Shown in pieces: positions 46,484 through 56,212 of a stretch of 64,000 nucleotides of DNA (the stretch's first letter is position 1; every line of letters begins with the position of its first letter). The stretch is taken from positions 62,001 through 126,000 of the forward strand of contig NZ_JAKVRD010000001.1 in NCBI RefSeq assembly GCF_022814865.1, read 5' to 3'. This DNA comes from Shimia aestuarii. GTDB taxonomy: Bacteria; Pseudomonadota; Alphaproteobacteria; Rhodobacterales; Rhodobacteraceae. A program made the position numbers and the translations under genes. Under the pieces are notes generated by a model. The model was not told the origin of the DNA. It saw only the letters and a list, made by a program, of their open reading frames with translations, and made no database searches.

Positions 46484-47461
46484 CTAACCCCGTCTCACGC
46501 GAGACGGGCGCGCAGCGTGAAGCACCTTGAACCGGCCGTCGCCAGCGACTTCCTCCACTGCGCCAAACCGCTCTCTGAGCGCCGCCTCGTAAGGCAAGTG
46601 GCGGTTCGCGACAAGCCAAAGCTGCCCGGTCGGGGCAAGCATGCGTGCCGCCGCCGCGATAAAGGCTTCTCCAAGTGCGGGCTCTGCACTGCGTCCGGTA
46701 TGAAACGGCGGGTTCATCACCACCGCATCCATCCGCGCCCGCGCTTCCCAAGTCGTCGCATCCGCCCAATGAAACTCCGCCCGCGGATCCGTCACATTCT
46801 CGCGCGCACAGTCGAGCGCGACGTGATCGGCCTCTACAAGGTACAGCGTTTCAACCGTCTCCCGCGCAAGGATTTCCCGCGCGAGATAGCCCCACCCTGC
46901 GCCAAGATCGGCAACATTCCGTCCGAGTTTCGCCGGCAACGTCTTCGCCAGAAGCCTTGAAGCCGGGTCGATCCCGTCCGCCGAGAACACGCCCGCGCGC
47001 GTCACGAACCCATCGACCTGCGTAGGCACCGCGCGCCAATCGTTGAAATCGCCGCCCTGGAACCAAAAGAGCTTGCCATGCGCCTTCGACAGCACGCCGC
47101 CAATCTCTGCCCGTTTCTTGCACTCTTTCAGTAGGCTATCCGCGCCTTCGGTCTTTTGCCCATCCACGATCACAAGATCGGCCACCGCCACGGCCCTTGC
47201 GATCAGGTCGCGTGCAAGCTGTTTGGCGCGCGGCAAAAAGACGATGGCCGCGCCATAGCGCCCTGCCTCCACCACGTCACAGGCATAGCCCGCCCGGCGA
47301 AACGCCTCGTAATCGACGCGGTTCGGCTGAATGATCCGCACCCTTGCGCGCTCCAACGCGCCAAGGTCGGCGCCCGCGCGCGGGGCAAAAACGGCGATCT
47401 CACCTTCGGGCAGGTCAAAACCATGCCCTTCAAGGGCGAGGGTCAAACGCGATTGGGACAT
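46484..47461 (-). CDS. Class I methyltransferase, RsmC-like
   Basis: A 325-residue SAM-dependent methyltransferase. The C-terminal domain has the SAM motif NVADLGAGWGYLAREIL, the acidic LVEADHVALD and the base-targeting MNPPFHTG (NPPF). The N-terminal half is a second, degenerate methyltransferase-like domain, the RsmC/RlmG architecture that methylates guanines in 16S or 23S rRNA. The exact target is not decided from sequence. Confidence 0.87.
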   Translation of the reverse strand: MSQSRLTLALEGHGFDLPEGEIAVFAPRAGADLGALERARVRIIQPNRVDYEAFRRAGYACDVVEAGRYGAAIVFLPRAKQLARDLIARAVAVADLVIVDGQKTEGADSLLKECKKRAEIGGVLSKAHGKLFWFQGGDFNDWRAVPTQVDGFVTRAGVFSADGIDPASRLLAKTLPAKLGRNVADLGAGWGYLAREILARETVETLYLVEADHVALDCARENVTDPRAEFHWADATTWEARARMDAVVMNPPFHTGRSAEPALGEAFIAAAARMLAPTGQLWLVANRHLPYEAALRERFGAVEEVAGDGRFKVLHAARPSRVRRG

Positions 47462-47486
47462 GGGCTCTCAACGATCCGCAGCGGGA

Positions 47487-47825
47487 TCATTCCTTTTCCA
47501 TGGTGCATTGCAAAGGATGCTGGTGGCGACGCGCGAAATCCATCACCTGCGTCACCTTGGTCTCGGCGATCTCGTGGCTGAATACGCCAACCACGGCCAC
47601 CCCCTTCTTGTGCACCGTAAGCATGATCTCGAACGCCTGCGCATGTGTCATGCCAAAGAACCGCTCAAGGATATGCACGACGAATTCCATCGGCGTGTAA
47701 TCGTCATTCAGCAGAAGAACCTTGTAGAGCGGCGGGCGCTTTGTTTTGGCGCGCGTCTGCAGGGCAACACCAAGGTCGCCATCATCACCATCATCGGCGG
47801 ACATATGAATCGGCTCGAAAGTCAT
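47487..47825 (-). CDS. clpS: ATP-dependent Clp protease adaptor ClpS
   Basis: A 112-residue adaptor that delivers N-degron substrates to ClpA. The core [20 protein letters not shown] through [17 protein letters not shown] and [12 protein letters not shown] contains the N-degron pocket residues. Start 47825 (MTFEPIHM) gives the usual length; MSADDG at 47804 is an alternative. It is divergent from a HAD hydrolase gene 99 bp away. Confidence 0.93.
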   Translation of the reverse strand: MTFEPIHMSADDGDDGDLGVALQTRAKTKRPPLYKVLLLNDDYTPMEFVVHILERFFGMTHAQAFEIMLTVHKKGVAVVGVFSHEIAETKVTQVMDFARRHQHPLQCTMEKE

Positions 47826-47924
47826 GACCTGGCGCGTTGAGACTCCTGTTGTCGCTCTGAGCGATCTATATAACCTGTCATGCACCTGAGAAAAGAGGCA
47901 GGGCAAGGGAATTGCGAGGCTATC

Positions 47925-48626
47925 ATGCAACAGAGCCTGACAACGATCGGTTTTGACGCGGATGACACGCTCTGGCACAACGAGCGTTTCTTCCGCATCA
48001 CACAAGATCGCTTTGCCCGCCTTCTCGCCGACTATACCGAACGCGATCACCTCGAAGACCGCCTGCTCGCCGCCGAGAAACGCAACCTCGGACACTACGG
48101 CTTTGGCATCAAGGGCTTTGTACTTTCCATGATCGAAACCGCGATCGAAGTGACCGAAGGCAAGGTGCCCGCCGCCGTGATTGCCGAGTTGATGGAGGCC
48201 GGGCGCGAAATGCTCGAACACCCGATCGAGCTTTTGCCCCATGCCCGCGAAGCGATTGAGGCGCTCGCCCCCGATTATCGCATCCTCTTGATAACCAAAG
48301 GAGATCTGATCGACCAAGAGCGCAAGCTCGCGCAATCGGGCCTTGGCGATCTCTTCGATGGGGTGGAAATCGTCTCGCATAAGACCACCGAAACCTATGT
48401 CGAGATCTTCGCCAGACATTGCCAAGACGCCTCGCGCGCCATGATGGTTGGCAACTCGCTGCGCTCTGATGTGATCCCGGTGATCGAGGCTGGCGGCTGG
48501 GGAGTGCATGTCCCGCATGATCTCACATGGAGTCTCGAACACGCCGAACCACCCCGCACCGCGCCGCGGTTTGCCGAAATTTCGAGCTTGGAAGATCTTC
48601 ACGATTTCGTGCTTAGCGTGCGCTGA
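47925..48626 (+). CDS. HAD-family hydrolase
   Basis: A 233-residue HAD phosphatase-like protein. Motif I is [13 protein letters not shown] (DxD nucleophile and acid/base), motif [10 protein letters not shown], motif III Lys near HKTTETY and motif [22 protein letters not shown]. Substrate is unknown. ATG 47925 follows GCGAGG. The next 197 bp (48627-48823) show no gene and should contain the promoter of the carboxypeptidase gene. Confidence 0.88.
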   Translation: MQQSLTTIGFDADDTLWHNERFFRITQDRFARLLADYTERDHLEDRLLAAEKRNLGHYGFGIKGFVLSMIETAIEVTEGKVPAAVIAELMEAGREMLEHPIELLPHAREAIEALAPDYRILLITKGDLIDQERKLAQSGLGDLFDGVEIVSHKTTETYVEIFARHCQDASRAMMVGNSLRSDVIPVIEAGGWGVHVPHDLTWSLEHAEPPRTAPRFAEISSLEDLHDFVLSVR

Positions 48627-48823
48627 CGGAACGTCACCTTCCTAAAAAGTCGCCTCTCTTGGGGGGATGATTTCGCGACCCCCAACATCTAGGTGACCCA
48701 CACCCCACACCTACCTTTGGATAGTAAACCAATACTTTATCAGGGTGCGGAGCTGTGTTAGCGTCATGTTAACAAAAAGCCGAACCGGAAAACCGGCGGC
48801 ACGAGGCAGTAAGGGCAGTTAAG

Positions 48824-50227
48824 GTGAAGGTTCGGCAGATTCCGCCGGCTCGATTCGGGCTATTGGCATTCGCATCATGTCTCTGGATGTTGACTCTGAC
48901 TCTCGCGGTCAGCGCAGCCCCTTATGCTGCGATGGTGATGGATGCCCGCAGTGGCGAAGTCCTGCATTCCCGCAACGCAGACACCCGCCTGCACCCGGCT
49001 TCCCTGACCAAGATGATGACGCTCTATATCGTCTTTGAGGCGGTCAAGAACGGCGAGATCACCCTTGATACCCAAGTGCGTATTTCCCGCAACGCCGCCA
49101 GCGAGCCGCCGTCCAAGCTCGGCCTGCGCTCGGGTCAGAAGATCAAGCTACGCTACCTGATTCGCGCTGCGGCGGTGAAATCCGCCAACGACGCTGCGAC
49201 CGCGCTTGGTGAGGCCATTGAAGGCTCCGAAGCCAAGTTCGCCCGCCGTATGAACCGCACCGCCCGCGCCCTTGGCATGACCAACACGACATTCAAGAAC
49301 GCGCACGGCCTGACCGAGAACGGACACATGTCCACGGCGCGGGATATGACGATCCTCGGGCGGCACCTGCTCTACGACTACCCTCAGTATTACAACCTGT
49401 TCTCGCGCCGCTCGACCCATGCCGGGATCAAGACCGTGTCCAACACCAACCGCCGCCTTCTTGCCGCCTATCGCGGCGCCGACGGGATCAAGACGGGCTA
49501 TACCCGCGCTGCCGGGTTCAACCTCGTGGCGTCTGCCGAGCGCGGCAACGAACGCGTGATCGCAACAGTCTTTGGCGGCCGCTCCTCAACCTCGCGCAAT
49601 GCCAAGGTCGCGGAACTGCTTGACCTCGGCTTCCGCCGCGCCCCGAGCCGTGTCGCCCTGCGCAAGCCAAGCCCGCCGCAATACAACGGCCTGCGCAAAG
49701 CCGGCAAGACGATCCGCGTCACCACAGCCGTCAAGCGCAGCTTGCGCCCGGTCCTGCGCCCTGTGCGCAGCGAACAAGAGACCGCCCCTGTCCTTGTGGC
49801 AGAGGCCGCGACACCAGAGGCAACCACGCCCGCCGCCACAGAGGCCACAGTCGTCGCCACCGCACGCACTATAGAATATGACATCCAATCCGCCCTGATC
49901 GAAGCGCGCGGCGCGGCCCCCGTACCCGAAACCGTCGCGACAGAAGCGCTCGACACGCCACAGGTCGTTACGCGCCTTTCAACCTCTGGTGGGCGGCATT
50001 GGGGTATCAACGTGGGCCGCTACCCATCCCGCTACGCTGCCGAAAAAGTGCTGTTGAAAACCGCCCTGACCGAGATGAGCACATTGGACGGCACCCTACG
50101 CAAGGTCGTGCAGGGAAATCGGGGCTACGAGGCGAACTTCGTCGGCATGACCCGCGAAACCGCCGACCTCGCCTGCCGCCGCCTGCAAGCGCGCCAGATC
50201 GCCTGCTTCACCATCGGCCCATCCTGA
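48824..50227 (+). CDS. D-alanyl-D-alanine carboxypeptidase (PBP5/6 type) with SPOR domain
   Basis: A 467-residue periplasmic enzyme that trims pentapeptide side chains of peptidoglycan. It has a signal peptide (about residues 1-31) and the three active-site motifs S60-L-T-K63, S120-A-N122 and K223-T-G225. A Pro/Ala/Thr-rich linker (about 285-380) leads to a C-terminal SPOR-like domain (WGINVGRYPSRYAAEKVLL), which would bind denuded glycan at the septum. The start codon is GTG with AAGGG upstream. Confidence 0.92.
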   Translation: MKVRQIPPARFGLLAFASCLWMLTLTLAVSAAPYAAMVMDARSGEVLHSRNADTRLHPASLTKMMTLYIVFEAVKNGEITLDTQVRISRNAASEPPSKLGLRSGQKIKLRYLIRAAAVKSANDAATALGEAIEGSEAKFARRMNRTARALGMTNTTFKNAHGLTENGHMSTARDMTILGRHLLYDYPQYYNLFSRRSTHAGIKTVSNTNRRLLAAYRGADGIKTGYTRAAGFNLVASAERGNERVIATVFGGRSSTSRNAKVAELLDLGFRRAPSRVALRKPSPPQYNGLRKAGKTIRVTTAVKRSLRPVLRPVRSEQETAPVLVAEAATPEATTPAATEATVVATARTIEYDIQSALIEARGAAPVPETVATEALDTPQVVTRLSTSGGRHWGINVGRYPSRYAAEKVLLKTALTEMSTLDGTLRKVVQGNRGYEANFVGMTRETADLACRRLQARQIACFTIGPS

Positions 50228-50234
50228 ACGCAAA

Positions 50235-50256
50235 GAAGGCCCTCGCAAGGGCCTTC
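50235..50256. terminator. Hairpin between carboxypeptidase and ccoS genes
   Basis: GAAGGCCCT / AGGGCCTTC, a 9-bp stem with loop CGCA, in the convergent gap. No T-run on either side. Confidence 0.6.
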
Positions 50257-50281
50257 GGCATTCTGCAATTCCGCGAGAGTA

Positions 50282-50440
50282 TCAAGGTTTGGGATGATCG
50301 TCCCATTCGCCGCTCAGGATGCGGCGTGCATCGCCTTCGGGGTCGTCATACTGGTTCGACTTGACCGTGTAGACAAAGGCGAGAAGCCCCACGCCGCCAA
50401 GCAGGATCGAGATCGGGATCAGATAGGACAGGACTTGCAT
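50282..50440 (-). CDS. ccoS: cbb3 oxidase assembly protein CcoS
   Basis: A 52-residue membrane protein starting MQVLSYLIPISILLGGVGLL (one transmembrane helix). The typical CcoS tail with NQYDDPEGDARRIL follows. CcoS is needed for cofactor insertion into cbb3 oxidase. It is the last gene of ccoG-H-I-S, 7 bp after ccoI. Short but clearly recognisable. Confidence 0.92.
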   Translation of the reverse strand: MQVLSYLIPISILLGGVGLLAFVYTVKSNQYDDPEGDARRILSGEWDDHPKP

Positions 50441-50447
50441 TCGCGGA

Positions 50448-52634
50448 TTACCTCAGGCGCAGCGCATTGAGCGAAACTGTAATCGAAGACGACGACATGG
50501 CCAAGGCCGCGATCAATGGCGTCGCCAGCCCCGCCACCGCAAGCGGCACGGCTATGATATTGTAGACCGTCGCGATGCGGAAATTCTCGCGGATACGTTT
50601 CGTCGCCGACCGTGCCGTCGCGACCGCATCGGCAATCGGGCTCAGGTCGCCGCCAAGCAGCACGATATCCGACGCCACCCGCGCCGCATCAAGCGCCGAA
50701 GCCGGAGAGATCGACACATGCGCCGCGGCAAGCGCCGCCGTATCGTTGAGCCCGTCGCCCACCATCAACACGCGCTTGCCTTCGTCGGTCATGGCCTGCA
50801 CGCGTGCCGCCTTGTCCTCGGGAAGCGCCTCAGCGATCCATTTCGTGATGCCAAGACGCACGGCAAGTGCCTCGACCGCGCCGGTGCTGTCGCCCGAGAC
50901 AAGAAGCACATCCTTGCCCGAGCCCAGCAATCCGCGCACCGCCTCTTCCGCACCATCGCGCAGACTATCGCTAAAGGTAAACGCACGCGCCGCGCCGTCC
51001 CCGACCGAGAGAAACGCCGAGGTCTGCGCCAAGGGCTGCGTCCCGATCCAGGCCGCCCGGCCAAGCCGCACGCGCGTATCGCCAACCTTGCCTTGGGTGC
51101 CATAGCCCGGCACTTCCTCAATCTCGCTGACCTTTGCGGGTTTGATCCCCGCCTCACGTGCTGCATCGGCAAGCGCCATACTCAACGGATGAGACGACCC
51201 CATCGCCAGCGCCAGTGCGATCTCAAGGTCTCGGCGCGGGAAATCGCCAAGGTTTTCAACCTGCGGCGTCCCCGCTGTGAGCGTCCCGGTCTTGTCAAAA
51301 ACAACCGTGTCCACCTCGGCCAGCCGTTCAAGCGCGGTCGAATGTTTGATGAGCATCCCCTTGCGGAAAAGCCGCCCCGAGGCCGCCGTCGTCACCGCCG
51401 GCACGGCAAGCCCGAGCGCACAGGGGCAGGTGATGATGAGAACCGCCGCCGCGATATTGAGCGCCGTGCGCATATCAAACGTGTAGAGATACCAACCCAC
51501 GAAAGCGAGCGCCGACAGGATATGAACCCCCGGCGCGTAGAGTTTCGCCGCCTTGTCCGCAAGCGAGGTATAACGACTGCGTCCGCTCTCCGCGATGGCC
51601 ACAAGGTCCGCCATCCGGTGCAGGCTCGTCTCCTCACCCACCGCCGTGGCGCGCACGACCAGCGGCCCGGTGAGGTTGACCTCGCCCGCGCTGACGCCAA
51701 AGCCCGGCTCGGCAAAGACCGGCACGGTCTCGCCGGTAAGAAGCGACCGGTCAAGCTCGGACTGCCCCTCGACAATCTCGCCATCGACGGGCATCCGCCC
51801 ACCGGGGCGCACGAGGATCATATCCCCGACCGCCAGTTCGCTGACCTGAACGGTTTCTTCCTCCCCATCGCGCACCCGGATCGCACGTGGCACCTCGAGC
51901 GCGGCAAGCTCCTCCGCCGCCGACCGCGCCACGGCGCGGGTTCGATGGTCAAGGTAGCGCCACGCCAAAAGGAAAAACGTCAGGGTCAGGGCCGCATCGA
52001 AATAGGCATGTTCCCCCGAAAGGGTCGTCTCCCAAAGAGATGTCGCCACCGCGAGCACGATGGCAAGCACGATCGGCACATCCATGTTGAGCCGCTTATG
52101 CTTGAGCGCCGACCAAGCGTTGACGTAAAACGGCTTGCCTGAGAACACGATGGTCGGCAGGGCAATCGCCGCCGAAATCCAATGGAACATGTCCCGCGTC
52201 GCCGCTTCCGCCCCGGACCAGACCGACACCGACAAAAGCATCACGTTCATCGACGCAAACCCCGCCACGGCAAGCCGCATCAGAAGATCGCGCCCCGCCT
52301 TGTCCGATGCCGTCGACGACAGCGTGCCGACATCAAGCTCATGCGCCTCATACCCGATCCGCTCGAGCACCCCGATCAGGTCTGCCGCGCTGACCTCCGC
52401 ATCGGCTTCGACCGAGGCCCGCTTAAGCGTCAGGTTGACCCGCGCGGAATGCACGCCCGGCGTCTTGTTGAGTTCCCGCTCGACCGCGGAAATACAGGCC
52501 GCGCAATGCACCGTCGGCAGCGAAAGCGCGAGACGCGCCTCCTTGTCCTCTGCCATCTCGGCCAGCGCCTCTGCCGCCGGGGCGGCGGAACAGGCGGGAC
52601 AGGCCGAAGCCTGGGGGCGCATTGCGGCGGTCAT
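50448..52634 (-). CDS. ccoI: Copper-translocating P1B-type ATPase CcoI
   Basis: A 728-residue heavy-metal ATPase supplying copper for cbb3 oxidase. An N-terminal CPAC (ACPACSAA) and a heavy-metal-associated domain with HCAACISAV are followed by the membrane CPC motif (IITCPCALGLA). The phosphorylation site VFDKTGTLTAGTP, the HP pair (SSHPLSMALA) and VLMVGDGLNDTAA are intact. The gene follows ccoH by only 2 bp. Confidence 0.95.
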   Translation of the reverse strand: MTAAMRPQASACPACSAAPAAEALAEMAEDKEARLALSLPTVHCAACISAVERELNKTPGVHSARVNLTLKRASVEADAEVSAADLIGVLERIGYEAHELDVGTLSSTASDKAGRDLLMRLAVAGFASMNVMLLSVSVWSGAEAATRDMFHWISAAIALPTIVFSGKPFYVNAWSALKHKRLNMDVPIVLAIVLAVATSLWETTLSGEHAYFDAALTLTFFLLAWRYLDHRTRAVARSAAEELAALEVPRAIRVRDGEEETVQVSELAVGDMILVRPGGRMPVDGEIVEGQSELDRSLLTGETVPVFAEPGFGVSAGEVNLTGPLVVRATAVGEETSLHRMADLVAIAESGRSRYTSLADKAAKLYAPGVHILSALAFVGWYLYTFDMRTALNIAAAVLIITCPCALGLAVPAVTTAASGRLFRKGMLIKHSTALERLAEVDTVVFDKTGTLTAGTPQVENLGDFPRRDLEIALALAMGSSHPLSMALADAAREAGIKPAKVSEIEEVPGYGTQGKVGDTRVRLGRAAWIGTQPLAQTSAFLSVGDGAARAFTFSDSLRDGAEEAVRGLLGSGKDVLLVSGDSTGAVEALAVRLGITKWIAEALPEDKAARVQAMTDEGKRVLMVGDGLNDTAALAAAHVSISPASALDAARVASDIVLLGGDLSPIADAVATARSATKRIRENFRIATVYNIIAVPLAVAGLATPLIAALAMSSSSITVSLNALRLR

Positions 52635-52636
52635 GC

Positions 52637-53101
52637 TTAGCTTTCCTTCTTCACGCGAAAGACGACGCGCTGGATGAACTCAGTGCCATCCGCCGACGTG
52701 GCCTTCATGCGAATGTTCCAGTTGCCCCGCCCAAGCGGCACCGCCGCGACATAGGCCGCGCCGTCAAACTGAAAGTCGGGGGTCACATCGTCTTTGACAT
52801 GGGTCGGACGGCCCACCACGGCCTCAAGGGTGTTCGGCTTGATCGCCCCGCCCTCCTCGTCCGTGATCGCAAGGATCAGGCGCCCGTCCACATAGTCGGC
52901 ATTGACCTGCCAACCAAGCGCGAGCTGGTCATGCAGGCGGGTGTTGAACTCCTGGCTTGCGACATAGGAGTTCTTGACCTCAAGCCCGGGGAAGGTCCGC
53001 ACCGCCGAAACGGCAAGCGCGACATTCACCGCGATGATGATCCCGAAAGCACCGACGAAGATCATCGCCACGTGCTTTCCGGTAAGTTTCTTCTCTGCCA
53101 T
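52637..53101 (-). CDS. ccoH: cbb3 oxidase biogenesis protein CcoH (FixH)
   Basis: A 154-residue FixH/CcoH protein with one N-terminal transmembrane helix (VAMIFVGAFGIIIAVNVALA) and a periplasmic beta-domain (LGWQVNADYVDGRLILAI). It assists copper and haem insertion together with CcoI. Its start shares a base with the ccoG stop. Confidence 0.92.
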   Translation of the reverse strand: MAEKKLTGKHVAMIFVGAFGIIIAVNVALAVSAVRTFPGLEVKNSYVASQEFNTRLHDQLALGWQVNADYVDGRLILAITDEEGGAIKPNTLEAVVGRPTHVKDDVTPDFQFDGAAYVAAVPLGRGNWNIRMKATSADGTEFIQRVVFRVKKES

Positions 53102-54537
53102 CAGTTGGCCTTTCCGTTGAACACGGTGTCTTTATACACGCGATCGGCGTTGGTTGTATCCTCGACCCACATGCGGAAATCCGTGCGTTCAGAATGTGCC
53201 GCGTCCGACTCTGGCGGCGCGAGGACATAGACCCGCTGAAGTTTCATCTCATCCGCAGGCACATCCACGACCGAACCTTCGACGCCTTCAAGGCGCACCA
53301 CGAGCGTATCATCGCCTGTCACGCTGATCTTGAAGGGACGTTCCTCGCCATGCTTGTTGCGCAGGCGCACCTCATAGGTGTTGCGGATCGTGCCATCGGA
53401 TAGGGTTACGAAAGTCGGGTTGCGCACCGGCGCGACTGTCAGGTCGATATCCGAGCGCATGAAGAGCGCCACAACAAGCCCCACCCCGACAAGCGACCAC
53501 AGGGTCGTGTAGAGGATGGTGCGCGGCCGGAAGATATGCTTCCAGATGTTCTTGGGCGCGCCACCGGCCCGCTCGGATGCCTCATCCGAGAGCGCCATAT
53601 AGTCAATGAGACCGCGCGGCTTACCAACCTTTTCCATCATCTCGTCACAAGCATCGATGCAGAGCGCGCAGGTGATGCATTCGAGCTGTTGCCCGTCGCG
53701 AATGTCGATCCCCACCGGGCAGACGTTGACGCAGGCCATGCAATCGATGCAATCGCCAAGCGCGCTATCTTCCGTGCGTTTGCCTTTCCCGCGCGGTTCC
53801 CCGCGCCATTCGCGATAGGCGACGGTGATGGTGTCTTCGTCCATCATCGCGGCCTGAATACGCGGCCAGGGGCAGGCATAGATACAGATCTGTTCGCGCG
53901 CGATGGCGCCAAAAAAGATCGTGGTGCCGGTCATCACGGCGATGGTCGTATAGGCAATCGGGTGCGCCGTGCCCATCACAAGATCAACAAGAAGCGTCGG
54001 CGCATCGGTGAAGTAGAATACCCACGCCCCGCCGGTCGCGGCACCGATCAACACCCACGAGAGGTATTTCGTAATCCGAAGCCGGACCTTGCGCAGATCC
54101 CATTTCTTCTGACGATGCAGGCGCAGCCGCGCGTTGCGGTCGCCTTCGATCCATCGTTCCACAAGGATGAACAGGTCGGTCCAGACGGTCTGCGGGCAGG
54201 CATAGCCGCACCAGACCCGCCCAAAGGCCGACGTAAAGAGGAAAAGGCCGAGGCCGGCCATGATCAATAGGCCCGCGACAAAGTAGAATTCGTGCGGCCA
54301 GATCTCGATCATGAAGAAAAAGAAGCGACGATTCGCAAGGTCGATCAGGACCGCCTGATCCGGCAGGCTCGGCCCGCGATCCCAACGGATCCACGGGGTC
54401 AGGTAGTAGATGCCAAGGGTAAAGGCCATCAGGTACCATTTCAGGTTCCGGAATTTACCACTGACTCGCTTGGGAAAAACTGGCTCCCGGGCGGCATAAA
54501 GGCCCGGTTCTTGGTCGGTCGTGCTCACAGGACTCAC
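53101..54537 (-). CDS. ccoG: cbb3 oxidase accessory ferredoxin-like protein CcoG
   Basis: A 478-residue membrane protein (RdxA/FixG type). Several N-terminal transmembrane helices and PxxxW-type quinol-like loops (GYACPQTVWTDLFILVERWI) precede two 4Fe-4S clusters (CIDCMACVNVCPVGIDIRDG and CITCALCIDACDEM). A C-terminal periplasmic immunoglobulin-like domain follows. It reduces copper for cbb3 assembly. An FNR box lies 55-68 bp upstream. Confidence 0.94.
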   Translation of the reverse strand: MSPVSTTDQEPGLYAAREPVFPKRVSGKFRNLKWYLMAFTLGIYYLTPWIRWDRGPSLPDQAVLIDLANRRFFFFMIEIWPHEFYFVAGLLIMAGLGLFLFTSAFGRVWCGYACPQTVWTDLFILVERWIEGDRNARLRLHRQKKWDLRKVRLRITKYLSWVLIGAATGGAWVFYFTDAPTLLVDLVMGTAHPIAYTTIAVMTGTTIFFGAIAREQICIYACPWPRIQAAMMDEDTITVAYREWRGEPRGKGKRTEDSALGDCIDCMACVNVCPVGIDIRDGQQLECITCALCIDACDEMMEKVGKPRGLIDYMALSDEASERAGGAPKNIWKHIFRPRTILYTTLWSLVGVGLVVALFMRSDIDLTVAPVRNPTFVTLSDGTIRNTYEVRLRNKHGEERPFKISVTGDDTLVVRLEGVEGSVVDVPADEMKLQRVYVLAPPESDAAHSERTDFRMWVEDTTNADRVYKDTVFNGKAN

Positions 54538-54591
54538 TCGCGCTTTGGAATTGGCTACCTGCCGTTCTGAACCCTAAGCCGCCCACTGGCT

Positions 54592-54605
54592 TTGATATGG
54601 GTCAA
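54592..54605. promoter_or_regulatory. FNR-type box upstream of ccoG
   Basis: TTGATATGGGTCAA fits TTGAT-N4-ATCAA with one change; centred about 61 bp before the ccoG start. Confidence 0.75.
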
Positions 54606-54730
54606 ACATTTCCGCGAATCTGATATTTCAAATGCAGGTTTGCTAGGCTATCCTGAGCGCAGCAACCGTGTTGCCTGCGTCTCTCCACGTCATTGCAGTT
54701 CTGCGAGTGGGTGGTAGCATGGTTCGGTAG

Positions 54731-54776
54731 GTGTCGGCTTTCCAGGAAACGCGCGAACAGGACGGAAAGCCGACAC
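54731..54776. repeat. Covarying hairpin element, copy A
   Basis: A 13-bp perfect stem GTGTCGGCTTTCC / GGAAAGCCGACAC closes a 20-nt loop AGGAAACGCGCGAACAGGAC. The loop is shared with copy B except for one base. Confidence 0.85.
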
Positions 54777-54885
54777 TCCTTGCCTCTCCGAAAAATCGGC
54801 GGCAACCCGAAAGGCCCTTCGTCTCGCAAGCGATGATTCCGAACCCGGTATGGCCTGACATTCACAGATACGCCGCCGCGCTCCC

Positions 54886-54899
54886 TTGACCCAGATCAA
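54886..54899. promoter_or_regulatory. Second FNR-type box in the ccoG-ccoP gap
   Basis: TTGACCCAGATCAA. It could drive a longer ccoG transcript that includes hairpin A, or be a relic. Confidence 0.6.
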
Positions 54900-55041
54900 A
54901 CGGCGCGACATTTCTGTCTTTTGCCGGCGCATTTCCGTCAGAAAGGCAGACACCCCCCGAAACTTCAGAAAGGCCCCGGCAAAAGCCAGCGCCAAAGCCT
55001 CTTTCGCAGAGGTGGCTCTCAAATGTGGGGGGAAAGAAAAA

Positions 55042-55089
55042 AGCGCCGGTTTTCCAGGAAACGCGCGAACAGAACGGAAAACCGGCGCT
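55042..55089. repeat. Covarying hairpin element, copy B
   Basis: A 14-bp perfect stem AGCGCCGGTTTTCC / GGAAAACCGGCGCT closes the loop AGGAAACGCGCGAACAGAAC. The stem sequence differs from copy A on both arms in a compensating way. Confidence 0.85.
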
Positions 55090-55131
55090 GAACCGAGGGC
55101 GTTGCCGCCCCCGGAATTCTTCAAGCTGCGA

Positions 55132-56019
55132 TCACTCGCCGCCACCAAGCTGGTGGACATAGACCGCGACGGCACGGATCTGTGCCTCGGTCAGACGGCC
55201 CGCTTCGGACGCTTCTTCCGACCAGGGCGGCATCACGCCGTAACGGCTGTAGGTGACGGTCTCCTTGATGGTGTCGTAGTCGCCACCATAGAGCCAGATC
55301 GCGTCGGTCAGGTTCGGAGCACCCTGTGCCCGGTCGCCGGTGCCGTCTTCTGCGTGGCAGGCGGTGCACTCATTGAGGAACACTTCCTGCCCTGCATCGA
55401 CGAGCGAGGCGTCCATCGGAGCCTGCCCCGACAGGGTCATCACGTAGTTGACAACCGCGTCGATCTCTTCGGCCTCGAGGTAATCATCACCAAATGCCGG
55501 CATCTCCGAATAACGGGCGTCGCCGTCATCCTCGTTGCGGATACCATGCGAAATGGTGGTGTGGATCGCCTCGATGTCACCACCCCAGAGCCAGTCGTTG
55601 TCGAGCAGGTTCGGGTAGCCCACGGCACCTGCCGCACCAGACCCGTGGCACTGTGCGCACCAGGTCTTGAAAACGGCGGCCCCTGCCGACACCGCATAGC
55701 CCTGAAGTTCCGGGTCCGACGTGATTTCCGTCAGTTCCGCAGCTTCGAGCTTGGCGTTGATCGGGCCGAGCTTTTCTTGTTGCTCGGCGATATCGGCCGC
55801 GACATTGCCGCGAGTCGAGAAGCCGATCAGACCGGCAGTCGAGTCCTTCAGGCCGGGCCACGCAGGGTATGCGATCGAATAACCGATGCCCCACACGATA
55901 CAGGCGTAGAAGATATAGACCCACCACTTGGGAAGCGGATTGTTATATTCTTCAATGCCGTCCCAGGAATGGCCGGTCGTCTCGACCTGGTTTCCTTTTT
56001 GAACAGGTTTCTTACTCAT
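55132..56019 (-). CDS. ccoP: cbb3-type cytochrome c oxidase subunit III CcoP
   Basis: A 295-residue di-haem subunit. One N-terminal transmembrane helix ([20 protein letters not shown]) is followed by two cytochrome c domains with haem sites C121-A-Q-C124-H125 and C218-T-A-C221-H222, and MP-type axial Met segments ([16 protein letters not shown]). It brings electrons to CcoN. The start overlaps ccoQ by 4 bp (ATGA). Confidence 0.96.
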   Translation of the reverse strand: MSKKPVQKGNQVETTGHSWDGIEEYNNPLPKWWVYIFYACIVWGIGYSIAYPAWPGLKDSTAGLIGFSTRGNVAADIAEQQEKLGPINAKLEAAELTEITSDPELQGYAVSAGAAVFKTWCAQCHGSGAAGAVGYPNLLDNDWLWGGDIEAIHTTISHGIRNEDDGDARYSEMPAFGDDYLEAEEIDAVVNYVMTLSGQAPMDASLVDAGQEVFLNECTACHAEDGTGDRAQGAPNLTDAIWLYGGDYDTIKETVTYSRYGVMPPWSEEASEAGRLTEAQIRAVAVYVHQLGGGE

Positions 56020-56201
56020 GTCCTCGCCTCCTTATCCGTGGCGGGTTTGTCGTCGTGCCGGAACGGGATGCTTGCCGTGTCCTTGTATTCCTTCGACGCA
56101 CCCGGGCGAAAAACCCAGACGATGACGCCAATGAAGAAAGCAAACAGGAACAGAAGCATCCAGCTGTCGGCAAATTCACGCAGAAGGGAATATGTTTCCA
56201 T
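56016..56201 (-). CDS. ccoQ: cbb3 oxidase small subunit CcoQ
   Basis: A 61-residue protein, [20 protein letters not shown] then [15 protein letters not shown]: one transmembrane helix and a short charged tail, the normal CcoQ form. It stabilises the oxidase complex. It lies between ccoO (11-bp gap) and ccoP (4-bp overlap). Confidence 0.9.
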   Translation of the reverse strand: METYSLLREFADSWMLLFLFAFFIGVIVWVFRPGASKEYKDTASIPFRHDDKPATDKEART

Positions 56202-56212
56202 GACCCTTCCCC

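Larger units (their letters stand above)
54538..55131. other. 594-bp gene-free region between ccoG and ccoP
   Basis: It holds two FNR-like boxes (54592-54605 and 54886-54899) and two related hairpins (54731-54776, 55042-55089). An open frame of 161 codons crosses it on the minus strand but runs through both hairpins and has no recognisable domain, so I do not call it a gene. The region is the probable promoter/leader of ccoGHIS and the 3' end of ccoNOQP. Confidence 0.8.

Noticed and set aside
54690-55175. 161-codon frame in the ccoG-ccoP gap
   Set aside because: It runs through both hairpin repeats and into ccoP, has no domain, and its repeated peptide segment is simply the hairpin loop translated twice.
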